DNA of 8,124 nucleotides from Quadrisphaera sp. (GTDB taxonomy: Bacteria > Actinomycetota > Actinomycetes > Actinomycetales > Quadrisphaeraceae), in NCBI GenBank assembly GCA_029258695.1, contig JARIBR010000050.1, positions 1-8,124 on the forward strand, written 5' to 3'. A program made the translations under genes and the position numbers. Below the pieces are notes generated by a model that was not told where the DNA came from, searched no databases, and worked only from the letters and a program-made list of their open reading frames with translations. This document shows positions 7,084 to 8,124 of the stretch, piece after piece. Positions within the stretch are counted from its first letter, which is position 1, and every line of letters begins with the position of its first letter.

Positions 7084-8124
<1,041 letters not shown>

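Overview
The window is high-GC DNA with strongly G/C-biased third codon positions, GTG as well as ATG starts, and hairpins without T-tracts after genes. Together with actinobacterial-type PNPase, RibF and DrrAB-like proteins, this points to a high-GC Gram-positive actinobacterium, probably a chromosomal segment. No genus can be named from the sequence alone. I see no phage, plasmid, insertion-sequence, CRISPR or tRNA/rRNA signal.

Left part (1-3567, minus strand): a housekeeping block read right to left, ribF (riboflavin kinase/FAD synthetase), rpsO (ribosomal protein S15), then pnp (polynucleotide phosphorylase). The pnp gene is cut by the left window edge just as its KH domain begins. The rpsO-pnp gap (about 290 bases) has a strong 14-bp hairpin just after rpsO and further hairpins in the pnp leader, the layout in which RNase III processing of rpsO-pnp RNA is known in other bacteria. 

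Middle (3568-5469, plus strand): divergent from ribF is a two-gene, translationally coupled ABC exporter of the DrrA/DrrB type (ATPase then ABC-2 permease, overlapping by four bases). The ATPase gene appears to be leaderless.

Right-middle (5470-6668): a low-density region with two small genes (5716-5982 and 6106-6366) whose products share an Ala/Arg-rich helical core and look like diverged paralogues. Around them are several short repeats: an 11-base-period array of ACCGGT palindromes (5521-5574), a 16-bp palindrome (5987-6002), a perfect 23-bp inverted repeat with a 36-base loop (6435-6516), and a 17-base-period array (6578-6639). The last two lie between convergent genes.

Right end (6669-8124, minus strand): an aldehyde dehydrogenase of the AldB/ExaC/AcoD group (its 5' end lies beyond the right edge) followed 10 bases later by a DUF779 gene, a recurrent pairing that suggests oxidation of acetaldehyde or similar aldehydes. 

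Overall this is mostly a conserved chromosomal region. No clearly new multi-gene system is visible. The items most worth checking are the small paralogous protein pair, the three ordered repeat structures, and the DUF779 partner of the aldehyde dehydrogenase.
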